Assembly: GCF_030247185.1 (NCBI RefSeq)
Contig: NC_080571.1
Coordinates: forward strand, 44,825,502-44,889,501
Origin: Malaya genurostris
Taxonomy: Eukaryota > Arthropoda > Insecta > Diptera > Culicidae
Reading direction: 5' to 3'
DNA: 64,000 nucleotides
Made by a program: the position numbers and the translations under genes. Positions 1 through 32,800 of the stretch are shown in pieces. The notes beneath the pieces were generated by a model. The model did not search any database. It was not told the DNA's origin and saw only the letters and a list, made by a program, of their open reading frames with translations. Position 1 is the first letter of the stretch. Every line of letters starts with the position of its first letter.

Positions 1-961
1 CAATTGGTTGAAGTTGTGGGCAATTTGGTGGATTCATGTCTTTTGGGACGAAAGTGACAATTTCGGTAGTATACCATTCTACCGTTGATTTCGAGTAGTG
101 GCAAGAAGCAAGATCTGGCCAGAAGACAACAGGATCATTGTGGCTTCGAATCATGGGTAGAAGTCGTTTTTTGTAAACATTCCTTGATGTATATTTCGCT
201 GTTCATTGAAGCAGTGGTGATGAAGGGTTTCGAAATCTTACCGCAGCTACAAATTTCTTGCCAGACCGTAGCTTTCTTACTAAATTTTTCGACTTCAATC
301 GATGTCTCGGGCTGGTTTAACACTTGCCCTTCTCGCACCGTATAATATTGTGGTCCCGGCAAGGATTTGTAATCGAGTTTCACGTAGGTTTCGTTGCCCA
401 TGATTATGCAGTTCAAATTTCCAGCAAGAATCGTATTGTACAGCTTTCGAACCCTCGGCCTGATCGATGCTTCTTGTTTCGGACTACGTTTTGGTTGTTT
501 CTGCTTCTTATAAGTTCGAAGATTCGAACGTTCTTTAGCACGAAGAACATTTGACTTCGAAGTGCCCACTTTTTTGGCTACATCCCGAATTGAAACCGTC
601 TTCTTTTGATCGAACGCCTTCAGTATACGTTTATCCAACTGAGGGTTAGCAGGACCTTTTTTTCGACCCGTTTTTTCCTCAAAGGTGTTATCCTCACCGA
701 ACTTCCTGATTGATCCTTTCATTTTTGCTATCTTTCTCAGTGACAGTCCGCGTTCTGTGCACCATTTGTACACAATTTTTCGAAGTTGTTCTGCTGAAAG
801 TCCACGCATTTCGAAACAAACTAATGAAAACAAATAAACAACTGCACAAGTGGTTAGAGAAGAGTGTAAACAACAGGACGCAGCCATAAAAATTGACAGA
901 TTCTGAAACATTGCGGAATGGCAGCGGTTTTTTGTTGCGTCCATACTGTCTGGGATTCTCT
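1..961 (-). pseudogene. DD37E (ITmD37E-type) transposon, copy 1, cut by the window edge
   Basis: Transposase relic read on the minus strand from an ATG at 809. It runs off the left edge of the window, so it is partial here. The N-terminal half has HTH-like segments. The first catalytic block, normally DET, reads MGNETYVK at about 393-402, so the catalytic Asp is replaced by Asn. The second block FWPDLASCHYSK is at about 95-60 in another frame, because the T-run at 177-182 appears to carry one extra base. The last visible residues (PNCPQLQP) lead towards the third catalytic block. The right terminal sequence (about 934-961) matches the start of the copy at 2678. Family assignment rests on these blocks and on relatives in this window with 37 residues between D and E. 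Inactive. Confidence 0.85.
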
Positions 962-1728
962 TTATTAACCAATTTAGCTTGAATATCATGCGCCGAAATA
1001 ACAGGAGTGCAGGTTATTGCTACGCCAATTCAAACGTGAAATTTGGATATCCTCAAATGGTCAACAATTTTCGTGAATTTATCTATTTGTTGAATTTTTA
1101 GTTGCGTTACAAAGAATCTTCAACTGATGATGATCGAAATTCTTAGCAAGAGTATCCCTTCGCTTACTTGCTCTTCGGATTATAGGGAAGCGATTAAGAA
1201 GATTTTCCTTAGGTTTCTAGCACTGTGATTGTTTTCACAGGTTCTGAAAGAACTAAGAGGTAAACGCGAAAGGTACACCGAGCATTTATGATAGGACATT
1301 GTAGATAGAACTATTACGCATCATCGTGGAAATGAAACAAAAGTTTATTTTCTCAAAACTTTATTGCGCGTTATATTTGTTTTATAATTTATGCCCTGCG
1401 CTGATAAATATGAGTGAAGCGATTGAATTGCGATTTCAGCACAAACCACTAATGGAATAAGAGCAACATTATCACGAATGACGTCACTGATGTCTTTAAA
1501 TTGTTAACTTAATACAGAAAATAACATTATTACAGCTAGCCAACTAGTCAAGCGATGGTTCTCTGGTCATCGGTTATTATTCCAGATTAACGAAAGTGAG
1601 AGCTCGTAAAGATTCCTCTGCTTGACTTCACAAAGGCAAATTAGCCAGAAACGATATGAAAATTGTGATCATCAGTGCAGTATCTCATTGTTTGAGACCC
1701 ATAATACCTAAGTACGAAGTGATTGGTT
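962..1728. other. 3' flank of DCTN1 with candidate poly(A) signals
   Basis: No coding region is supported. On the minus strand, downstream of the DCTN1 stop codon, AATAAA hexamers lie at 1360-1365 and 1344-1349 (seen as TTTATT on the plus strand). That places them about 365-385 nt past the stop, a plausible 3'UTR length. Nothing else recognisable was seen. Confidence 0.5.
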
Positions 1729-23468
<21,740 letters not shown>

Positions 23469-24001
23469 TCCTGTGTTTTATGGTGTACCGGAGATGGACT
23501 GGTTGTATCACTTTCCGCTTTTAGATTGATTAGGTATTAGCAATTTATTTGAATTGTTTCCATACGGAGTCTTTAATAAAAGTACCTGATGAATCACAGC
23601 TGTACGCCGAATTGAAAATATTTAGACAAGTACAGCAAACAATCACAGCTTTTTCACGAATATTTCATAAACATTTGCACCTTAGTGAAAATACAACTTC
23701 CAGTGAAAAAATCCGTGTTGTCACCTTTTTGACAGTTGCATTGATTGAATTGACAACCAGTTCTGACGGTGTGTGAAATCCCGAGTTTTAGCAAAATAAT
23801 ATTGTTGGTCCACCTGTTGCTCTGATATTGTAATTTTTTGGGTTTTGAGAGTGCTCCAAATAAAAACATTAAGCGCTAGTTATATATGATTTTGCTTTTT
23901 GCCCCAATAAGCAAATCTGCAGCAAGCGAACCGGTTTTAGAAAAAAAAGTTTCGCTCGTGAGATCACTATTGGCATATTGTCGCAAAACTGAAATGTAGA
24001 G
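23469..24001. other. Upstream region of DCTN1
   Basis: Presumed 5'UTR and promoter of DCTN1 on the minus strand, followed by unassigned DNA. I saw no clear TATA box and no coding region. Confidence 0.4.
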
Positions 24002-24481
24002 GCGCTGCTTGTTTAGAGATGATACTTTCAGCAAGAGCTGTCAAATTGGTAGGAAAATTTCTAATTACTTCATCTTTTCAACGATTTCTTATGAAAACGG
24101 GCAAATTCATTTGAAAAATCATAGTAGGAGTTGAAGAAAATGTTTTTACTCTGAGGTGGTAATGTTGATCTTAGTTCATTGTGGGAAATTTACCGTTTAT
24201 TCAGAATAGAGCATTAAACTTGGTTCGATACCATTTTTCAAATGCCTGGAAATAACAAATAAAATATCCAAAATAAATAGTACTCGATCGCTATACATTC
24301 TAGTACTCGAGAAATTAACATTGCACTGGTTTCTGTTTAAAAACTGTTGATCCGAAAAAACCTAACCTTACCCAATTTCACACATTTCTGAAGATTTTCC
24401 ATATTTAATCGTAGTTTACTTATTAAAAGTAGTAGTAATCACTTTGAAATCAATTTTCTTCTACTCCGAGTGTACTTTTAT

Positions 24482-25928
24482 CACAGACTAACAGACAGGA
24501 CACTCAAATTAGATTCTTCAATCATTTTAACGGTCATTTCGAATATTCCTTTATTTGGGACAGTACTCACATGTGTCATGATGGCGCCACGTTACCCTAT
24601 CAAAGACATCCTGTCTGTCATCGAGACTGTGTTTGTTTTTTTCGTTTACCAGCAGAGTTGCCATTCATACAGAATTACCTGTAATGTCTTGATTTGTATA
24701 CGTCCATGCGAATTTCATGCAGGATACAGATTTAACACATATTGCCAAAACTATATACATAATTGTGCCTACTTCTCATCCTCCAACGCAATACAAAATC
24801 CAACCCGTTTTGTTACAATATTTACTTACTTCTGGTCTGCCGCCACTTAATTTCGGGGGAAAATTACCAACACAATGAAAAATAGTCTAGATGAACAACG
24901 TTGAGTCAAATAAATGGTTACCTTCCAACATCGCGAAAAAGTTAAATATATTATCAACGTAATACAATAATTTATTGTGACGATTCAATTTCAAATATTT
25001 TGATGAAATCAGGCATCCCTGCAAGCAGCTGATCGGTGTTGACAAACGAGGGGAAACCAACTAGTAAAAAAAACTTTTACATAACACAAGGGGTGTACAG
25101 ATAGTAAATAGTTCGCGCAGTACAATATAGGTGGAACTAGTGCCACAGACTAACAGACAGGACACTCAAATTAGATTCTTCAATCATTTTAACGGTCATT
25201 TCGAATATTCCTTTATTTGGGACAGTACTCACATGTGTCATGATGGCGCCACGTTACCCTATCAAAAACATCCTATCTGTCATCTAGACTGTGTTTATTT
25301 TTTTTCATTTATCAACAGAGTTGCCATTCATACAGAATTACCTGTAATGTATTGATTTGTATACGTCCATGCGAATTTCATGCAGGATACAGATTTAATG
25401 CATATTGCCAAAACTATATACATAATTGTGCCTACTTCTCATCGTCCAACGCAATACAAAATCAAACCCGTTTGGTTACAATATTTACTTGCTTCTTGTC
25501 TGCCGCCACTTAATTTCGGGTGAAAATTACCAACACAATAAAAAATAATCTAGATGAGCAACGTTGAGAAAAATAAATGGTTACTTTCTAACATCGCGCT
25601 AAAGTTAAATATATTATCAACGTAATCCAATAATTTATTGTGACTATTCATTTTCAAATATTTTGATGAAATCAGGCATCCCTGCAAGCAGCTGATCGGT
25701 GTTGACAAACGAGGGGAAACCAACTAGTAAAAAAACTTTTACATAACACAAGGGGTGTACAGATAGTAAATAGTTCGCGCAGTACAATATAGGTGGAACT
25801 AGTGCATCACGAAAAAATATTTTTATAAGAATTTACTCATACTGTCATGTCTGTTAGTCTGTGCTAGTGCATCACGAAAACTTATTTTTATAAGAATTAA
25901 CTCATACTGTCATGTCTGTTAGTCTGTG
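24482..25928 (+). mobile_element. 720-bp inverted-repeat element, copy A (interrupted by copy B)
   Basis: Left end CACAGACTAACAGACAGG, right end CTGTTAGTCTGTG. It is flanked by the 7-bp direct repeat CTTTTAT (24475-24481 and 25929-25935). Copy B plus one target duplication (727 bp) sits inside it at 25144. Without that insert copy A is 720 bp. Internal landmarks shared by all copies are GATGGCGCCACGTTACCC and CAAGCAGCTGATCGG. It has no transposase, so it is non-autonomous. A short frame recurs in several copies but is interrupted or shifted between them, and I do not call it a gene. Confidence 0.9.
25144..25863 (+). mobile_element. 720-bp inverted-repeat element, copy B, nested in copy A
   Basis: A complete 720-bp copy with the same termini. 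It is inserted into the right part of copy A, and the 7-bp target CTAGTGC is duplicated at 25137-25143 and 25864-25870. Same orientation as copy A. This nested case fixes both element ends and the duplication length, because the uninterrupted target is visible in copies C and D. Confidence 0.93.
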
Positions 25929-26386
25929 CTTTTATTGCTGATATTTATTTGTGCTACTGAATAAACGCGCTGCTTGTTTAGAGATGATACTTTCAGCAAG
26001 AGCTGTCAAATCGGTAGGAAACTTTTTATTTAGTTCACCATTTTGAAAGATTTCCAATAAAAACGGGCAAATTCATTTAAAAAATCATGGTTAAAGTGGA
26101 AGAAAAAGTTTTTACTTTGAGGTGGTAATGTTGATCTTAATTTATCTTGCGTAAAATTAAGTTTATTTATAATTGAGCATTATACTTGGTTCTATACCAT
26201 TTTCCAATTGCCCGGAAACAACAAATAATATATATAAAATAAATAGTATACTCGATCGCTAAACATTCTAGTACTCGAGAAATCATTATTGCACTGGTTT
26301 CTGTAAAAAAATGCTGGTCCGAAATCGATTTTCTTCTACTCCGAGTTTGCAGATTGCAGATATCTATTAGTACTATTGAATAAACG

Positions 26387-27578
26387 AAAAAACCGTTGCA
26401 AATCACTACTGCCGATATGAGCATTTTCGGAAGAATCCTTTATTTCTTGGTTCCATTTTTCGTTGGCAGGTGTATCGGTAATTCAGCTTTGCGACAATGT
26501 GCCAATAGTTTAATAGAGCTTTCTATATCCTTGTGGCAAATCATTGACATTAAGAATCTCTACCTAGAAATTCAAAACCGCTAGGGTATTTCGTGACGAA
26601 AACAAACACTGAAAATCATTTCTATCTATTTTTTGAGGAAAAATCACTCATTGTCGAGCTCTTCTATAAAACACCCAAAATTAGGTCATTATCTACTCAA
26701 ACTTTGAGTTGATCGGCAAAAATGAGTAGCGTGCTTTGTTATGGCATAGCACTTGTACTAAACATACAATTTGGGTAGGTTTTGACCCAAAATTAGGTAG
26801 CGGCTGGTAAGAGTGAACATCATAACAAAAAATGAAAACAAACATTTCTCTCTCCTACGAATAAATGCTTCAAAATCCTACAACTTTGCCCAAAAATTCG
26901 GATTCTACAAAAGTCTTAATCTTAGTGATAAAAAAAACTATAAAGGTTGAAACTCTCATTCCAAAACAGGGCAATACTTCAATTGCTAGAAAAGAAGGGC
27001 GAAACTCTTTATTTTCGTTATGTTAGATGGTTTTCGAATTTTTTTTTGTACTGGAAATAGTAAATGAGACGAAAAAATTACCCGCAGATTTGTCTTAGTC
27101 GCTGAAACCAGTCAGGCAGCTCACCAAAAACGCGCGATGGCGTAACTTCACAATTTACACAGAAAGCATAAAAAGTAAACTAATCGAAATAGGGCGAAAC
27201 TCTTTTTATATTGTTTTATTCAGTGGTTAAAGGTTTATCATAACAGTTAAATAGCAGTCACGGTCAAATTCAAGTGCGAATGTGTTGGAGTAGTTGCTGC
27301 ACAGAAAATGTAAACTATATCTATTTTTGACTTCCTTTTGCTTAATTTTGAGTTGTATTGATTTTTTTCTTTCATTCGTTCTCTCCATTGTTGTCAAAAC
27401 CGAGGTTGACATAATGTTTTAATAGCGTAAATATTTCAAATAACAACTTATATCAAACAATAGGGGGTCGATTTCCAGACCGCGTCGACCCCCACAGTCA
27501 GTTTTCGTTTACGTCGAACTCCGCAAAAAGGATATCGACCAGTTTGGGAGCCCCTGTTTTAGAGTGTCTATAAGAAGA
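26387..27578. other. Unassigned intergenic stretch
   Basis: AT-rich DNA with no supported gene. A small hairpin (GGGGGTCGA pairing with TCGACCCCC) lies at 27465-27494. Short phrases such as CTCAAACTTTGAGT suggest decayed inverted-repeat elements. Confidence 0.4.
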
Positions 27579-27650
27579 TTCAGAGTGGCGAAATGGTAGG
27601 GCGTATGCACGGAATGCATAAAAACGCAGGTTCAAGTCCTGTCTCTGAGC
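27579..27650 (+). tRNA. tRNA-like Pol III unit, anticodon position GGA, atypical
   Basis: 72 nt that fold as a class I cloverleaf. The acceptor stem is 27579-27585 with 27643-27649 (seven pairs, one G-U). The D arm is GCGAAATGGTAGGGC with only two good stem pairs. The anticodon stem TATGC/GCATA closes the loop ACGGAAT, followed by a 5-nt variable loop and the T arm GCAGG-TTCAAGT-CCTGT. The A box (TGGCGAAATGG) has one mismatch, and the B box GGTTCAAGTCC fits the consensus. TTTTT, a Pol III terminator, follows at 27656-27660. Against a working tRNA: C instead of U at position 33, and a short variable arm although GGA would be serine. It could be a pseudogene, a SINE head or a transferred organelle or bacterial tRNA. 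Confidence 0.5.
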
Positions 27651-27763
27651 GTATCTTTTTCCAATAAATCATCTTTTCTGTTAGTTTTTCATTCATTTGG
27701 CTTTTCCAATATATGTTTCCACTCAATCATTGCAAAAACTGAATTTAGTTAGGGCGGCTTTAT

Positions 27764-28474
27764 CACAGACTAACAGACAGGACACTCAAATTAGATTCTT
27801 CAATCATTTTAACGGTCATTTCGAATATTCCTTTATTTGGGACAGTACTCACATGTGTCATGATGGCGCCACGTTACCCTATCAAAAACATCCTGTCTGT
27901 CATCTAGACTGTGTTTATTTTTTCATTTACCAACAGAGTTGCCATTCATACAGAATTACCTGTAATGTATTGATTTGTTTACGTCCATGCGAATTTCATG
28001 TAGGATACAGATTTAATACATATTGCCAAAACTATATACATAATTGTGCCTACTTCTCATCCTCCAACGGAATACAAAATCGAACCCGTTTTGTTACAAT
28101 ATTTACTTGCTTCTGGTCTGCTGCCACTTAATTTCGGGTGAAAACTACCAACACAATAAAAAATAGTCTTGATGAACAACGTTGAGTCAAATAAATAGTT
28201 ATCTTCGCGAAAAAGTTAAATGTATTATCATCGTAATCCAATAATTTATTGTGTCGATTCATTCTCAAATATGTTGATGAAGTCAGGCATCCCTGCAAGC
28301 AGCTGATCGGTGTTGACAAACGAGGGGAAACCAACTAGTAAAAAAACTTTCACATAACACAAGGGGTGTACCGATAGTAAATAGTTCGCGCAGTACAATA
28401 TAGGTGGAACTAGTGCATCACGAAAAATTATTTTTAAAAGAATTTACTCATACTGTCATGTCTGTTAGTCTGTG
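27764..28474 (+). mobile_element. 720-bp inverted-repeat element, copy C
   Basis: 711 bp with the CACAGACTAACAGACA terminus and its mirror. It is flanked by the 7-bp repeat GCTTTAT (27757-27763 and 28475-28481). It sits about 110 bp downstream of the tRNA-like unit. Confidence 0.92.
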
Positions 28475-28985
28475 GCTTTATGTTAAACCAACTAAAACTA
28501 ATAAATCGTACATAAAAAAGTTTATTACGCTTATCAAATGGTACTTTCTCATCCGGGATTTTACCAGATATATTCTTCCGAGAGGAACAGATTTTTTGTT
28601 TAGTAGGATAACAGAGGTATTTTAGCCCTCTTTAGGATTGATTTCATTTTGGCCCACTTTGTAAAAATATCCACCAAATGTAATATCTCTGAAAAACCCA
28701 TTCGCAATAGGTTATTTAAAGTGATTAGCTTCAAATGGATGCAACATGGGTTACTTAACATCGATTGAATCCATAAAGTTTGTTAGGTGGGCCAAAATAT
28801 ATGAAGTGGCCAAAATACCCCTACTTGGCATCCCTGAGCACAAATAATATCGGTAACAATGCCCACCCTTCATTGATCATCTTGGGACAATACCATCCAT
28901 TTTTCTCAGTGTACTATGGCAAAACATATTTTTGAAAATCTAGCTCGGAGTTCCAGTAATAATAAATAATTTTACACAAATAATC

Positions 28986-29732
28986 ATGACAGAATCCAAA
29001 CAAATCACATCCGCCGTTGCGAGTGTTATTGTAGGTAAGATTTAAAGTCTATCAATCCTCTGAAATATAACATAATACTTCATCGAATATGTATCAACAT
29101 TTCAGAAGAAATCTTGGCCAGCTTTGGTGTAATTGTCGAAGAACCAGATACTGGCAAGATCGACGAAGTACTTCGTGCGACCAAACATTCCGATATTCCA
29201 ATGGTTTCAATACCATATGCAAGTTGTAATTCGTTTGTAGATACAGAATTCAGAGAAAATGAACACCCTGGGGTATCTTCGCAAGCTTCCGTTGCGCCTC
29301 AGGAACATGTTTCTCCTATTTTAAAACTAGCCAATGACGGTTCTCGGTCTAATGATGAAACGCAAAAATCTCCCGCGACCAATGTTCTTATGTCAACGGA
29401 ACAATTCAACAATGTCGAACGGGCTCTGCTAGAACAGTGCTCGAACGTCGACGAGGAGAACATGGAACTAGCATATTTGACGTGCTCGTTGTCATTGAGT
29501 ATGGTGGAAGCAGAGTTCTTAAGAATGCAGCTGAAGCTGTTCAATCTGAAAGCGCGATCAATACTCGAATTGTTCCAGGTACAAATCTTGCTTCATTAGA
29601 TGTTACACGGTTTAACAAGAATTATTTTTTTTGCAGTACTGTGAAGGTTCCAATAACGGGTTTTGTCGCTGTCCAGAAATTCGTAAACGGGTTTATGAAA
29701 TGGGGATTCTCATACAACGAGCTGGTAGTTAG
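28986..29732 (+). CDS. Small unrecognised protein, three exons
   Basis: Exons 28986-29034, 29106-29578 and 29637-29732 join in phase to 205 aa. Introns are 71 and 58 bp with GT-AG borders; the second acceptor has a long T tract. The protein starts MTESKQITSAVASVIVEEIL. A polar Ser/Asn/Glu-rich middle follows. The C-terminal half is helical (LSLSMVEAEFLRMQLKLFNL), and the last exon is Cys-containing: YCEGSNNGFCRCPEIRKRVY, then EMGILIQRAG. No signal peptide or membrane segment. I do not recognise the family. It converges on the serpin gene, and AATAAA follows at 29788-29793. Confidence 0.8.
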
Positions 29733-29787
29733 ATGTAAGTGTTTCTTCCTATAAATAATCTTTGTTATTGAAGATCATCTTTTAACA

Positions 29788-29824
29788 AATAAAGTTGATG
29801 TTTGTTGGTTTTAAGGCGTTTATT
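29788..29824. terminator. Opposed poly(A) signals of two convergent genes
   Basis: AATAAA on the plus strand at 29788-29793 would serve the 205-aa gene. AATAAA on the minus strand (TTTATT at 29819-29824) lies just after the serpin stop codon (29833-29835). Cleavage 10-30 nt beyond each signal would make the two 3' ends meet or overlap. Confidence 0.6.
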
Positions 29825-29832
29825 TTAATGGT

Positions 29833-32800
29833 TTAATGAATACGAGAGTTCAATGGATTCAGTATTCGTCCGGTAATAAGTGCCAAGTCCATTTCTTTAT
29901 CTAAAATACAGAATAGGAATGGATAGTTGATCGCCAGTTCGATTGGGTTCTTGTACAGCGACGTAAATCCTGAAATGAATGGAAAATTATGCTATCATTG
30001 CATAGGAATTAAGAGTCAACTTTCTTATATAGAAATGGGACAGGGGTCTTAAACCTACAACTGCGCAACTTAAATGCAATGCATTTCAATATGCGTTATT
30101 TGCCTTTTCTACGATGCGAGATTTAAATGCCAAGTCAATTAGTAAGTTAGTTCAAGCATGAACAATAGTGAAATACCGTAGCTCGAAAGATTGAAATGAT
30201 TATGCGATAATTACTTTTGAGTTGTTGTAGCGATTGTGTTCGTATGTTGATGTTGATTGATTGCTGGATGTGCTTTGCGTATACTAACGGATCTTCCGTC
30301 ATGGGTGTGAAATCGGCACGCGTCGGTTCGAATATGTCGTTGATGCCCATCTGTAGGGAGTAAATGTTAATTGAATACTTCTTTCTATCGGCTTGAGTGT
30401 ACTTACATTTTGAAGATCACTAGTTAGAATAATATTTCCTTTTAGATTAAACTTGGGAACGATTGTTTTTACCCAGGAAGGTGTCATCTGTTTGACGATA
30501 TCTCTCAGGTTGGGAACATTTTCCCCAATCTGCAAAAGCTTCATCAGGTTTCCCAGTCCGAATTCGTAGTCTGGCAATAGAATGATCAGCTTGTAGTCGT
30601 CTGAATCCAATTCAAGCTCCAGGACCGTTGATTGCAACCGTTCGATGTAGGCGTACTTGAGAATTGTGTTATAGATTTTGTATGGTACTTTTACCGTTTC
30701 CACCTCGCTCAGGAAGAAATTGTGTTCGATGGTATCATCAAGTAGTCGATCCTGCTGAAATTGATTGATTCGTTCTGAGAAGGCGGGAAATGCGGCAAAT
30801 GGCGATGATGTAGTAACATCTTGAAGTAAAAAGTTTTGAAGAAATCGTTGATGACCGATCACATCAATCTCTTCCGGAGTGCGCTTGCTTCGTAAGATCC
30901 GTTTCCGATAGTTAGGGTGAGATTGTCGTCGAATCATTTGATTGGATTTCTGCCCCCGTTTCTTCAGATTTCGACGACGTTTCTCCCCAGCTTCGGTAGC
31001 TTCTTCTGCTGGTGTCGTGTCCGATTGTTCTTCAGTAGTAGCGTCCGATGTTTCGGTTTCGGTTACAGATTCGGTTTCGTTGGATTCTGATGTTGTGTCT
31101 GTTTCGTTAGATTCTTCAGCGACAGTGGTTGTTTCTAGTTCGGCTTCAGTTTGTTCCGTGACTGCGGTGGTAGTTGTCCCATCGTCTGGTTCTTTTTCTT
31201 CGTCCTCTGGTTCCGCTGACCCCATTGACAAATCTATGGTTGTTGGCATAGATTCGGTTGTGAGGTGGGTCTCCTCACTGCTATATGTCATTTCAGACTC
31301 ACTGGTATAGGTGCTGGTGTCCATTGCGTCTGGGTAGGTTGGAGGAATTGCCGTTGTGGTTGTTGTTCGCATTTTCATTTCGGGAATGTTTTCTAGATCG
31401 TAACCGTAGAATTTCAGTACGGATTCGTACTCGGGGCTGAAAAAAGTTTCAGTATTCACTTGTTAACGGGGAAAATTACTAGTTTTCCATTTGTAAAGTG
31501 TTCATGAGGTCATAAATTCAGAACAGAACTTATCTTTGCAAAAATGTCCATATGTAAATATTTTTGAATAGTTTCGAGACCACACCCTCATTCAACATAA
31601 CTCAAAATTGAGTGACACACCACTCAAATTCGCGAAAAGTGCACGTACTTTAAACACAGACTAACAGACAGGACACTCAAATTAGATTCTTCAATCATTT
31701 TAACGGTCATTTCGAATATTCCTTTATTTGGGACAGTACTCACATGTGTCATGATGGCGCCACGTTACCCTATCAAAAACATCCTGTCTATCATCTAGAC
31801 TGTGTTTATTTTTTTCATTTACCAACAGAGTTGCCATTCATACAGAATTACCTATAATGTATTGATTTGTATACGTCCATGCGAATTTCATGCAGGATAC
31901 AGATTTAATACATATTGCCAAAACTATATACATAATTGTGCCTACTTCTCATCCTCCAACGCAAGACAAAATCGAACCCGTTTTGTTACAATATTTACTT
32001 GCTTCTGGTCTGCCGCCACTTAATTTCGGGTGATAACTACCAACACAATAAAAAATAGTCTAGATGAACAACGTTGAGTCAAATAAATGGTTACCTTCCA
32101 ACATCGCGAAAAAGTTAAATATATTATCAACGTAATCCAATAATTTATTGTAACGATTCATTTTCAAATATTTTGATGAAATCAGGCATCACTGCAAGCA
32201 GCTGATCGGTGTTGACAAACGAGGGGAAATCAACTAGTAAAAAAACTTTTACGTAACACAAGGGGTGTACCGATAGTAAATAGTTCGCGCAGTACAATAT
32301 AGGTGGAGCTAGTGCATAACGAAAAATTTTTTTTATAAGAATTTACTCATACTGTCATGTCTGTTAGTCTGTGCTTTAAACTTGAGTTACCACCTATCTA
32401 CTCATTTTGAGTTGAGAGACGAAGCTTTCAAAATGCGAGTATTTTTTACTAAAAATATGTTAAAAATATTTTTTTCGAAAATTGAGTGAGTTTAACTCAA
32501 AACTTGAGTTCCTTGCATTCAAAATAAAGACATTCTTATTCGTAAATGTTGGAATTTAAATTTAACGATGTTGATATCCTTACGTTGCACTTTTCACTTA
32601 GCATAATTCAAACCACAAAATTTCTATTGAAAACATCTATGATTGATGATTTATGATTTCAAAAACCAGATCTAGAAACAGCAATGGAAAATGACATATT
32701 CTTGTATCCTCAAATTCGATAAGAATATTACGATGAAGAAAACGCATTGAACTGCTAGAAGTATTTTTTTTTTCACTCAAATGCTTGAAAACTCAACACT

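Larger units (their letters stand above)
24002..26386. repeat. Tandem duplication of a ~420-500 bp segment, first copy interrupted
   Basis: A segment beginning GCGCTGCTTGTTTAGAG occurs at 24002 and again at 25966. Matching blocks include ATGATACTTTCAGCAAGAGC, CGGGCAAATTCATTT and CTCGATCGCT. Each unit ends TACTGAATAAAC or TATTGAATAAAC (near 25965 and 26386). Unit 1 is split at 24481 by the nested 720-bp elements; unit 2 is uninterrupted. The units have diverged by many substitutions. Confidence 0.8.

Noticed and set aside
24475..25935. Assignment of the 720-bp element to hAT (8-bp duplication)
   Set aside because: The eighth base does not match in copy B (A versus G), and all four copies agree on exactly seven.
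24470..28131. Recurring short ORF (YQQSCHSYRITCNVLIC) in copies of the 720-bp element
   Set aside because: It appears because the copies are similar DNA. It differs in start and frame between copies, has no domain, and lies in a non-autonomous element.
30942..31310. Ser/Val-rich ORF on the plus strand
   Set aside because: It is the reverse complement of the Thr/Glu-rich serpin insertion.
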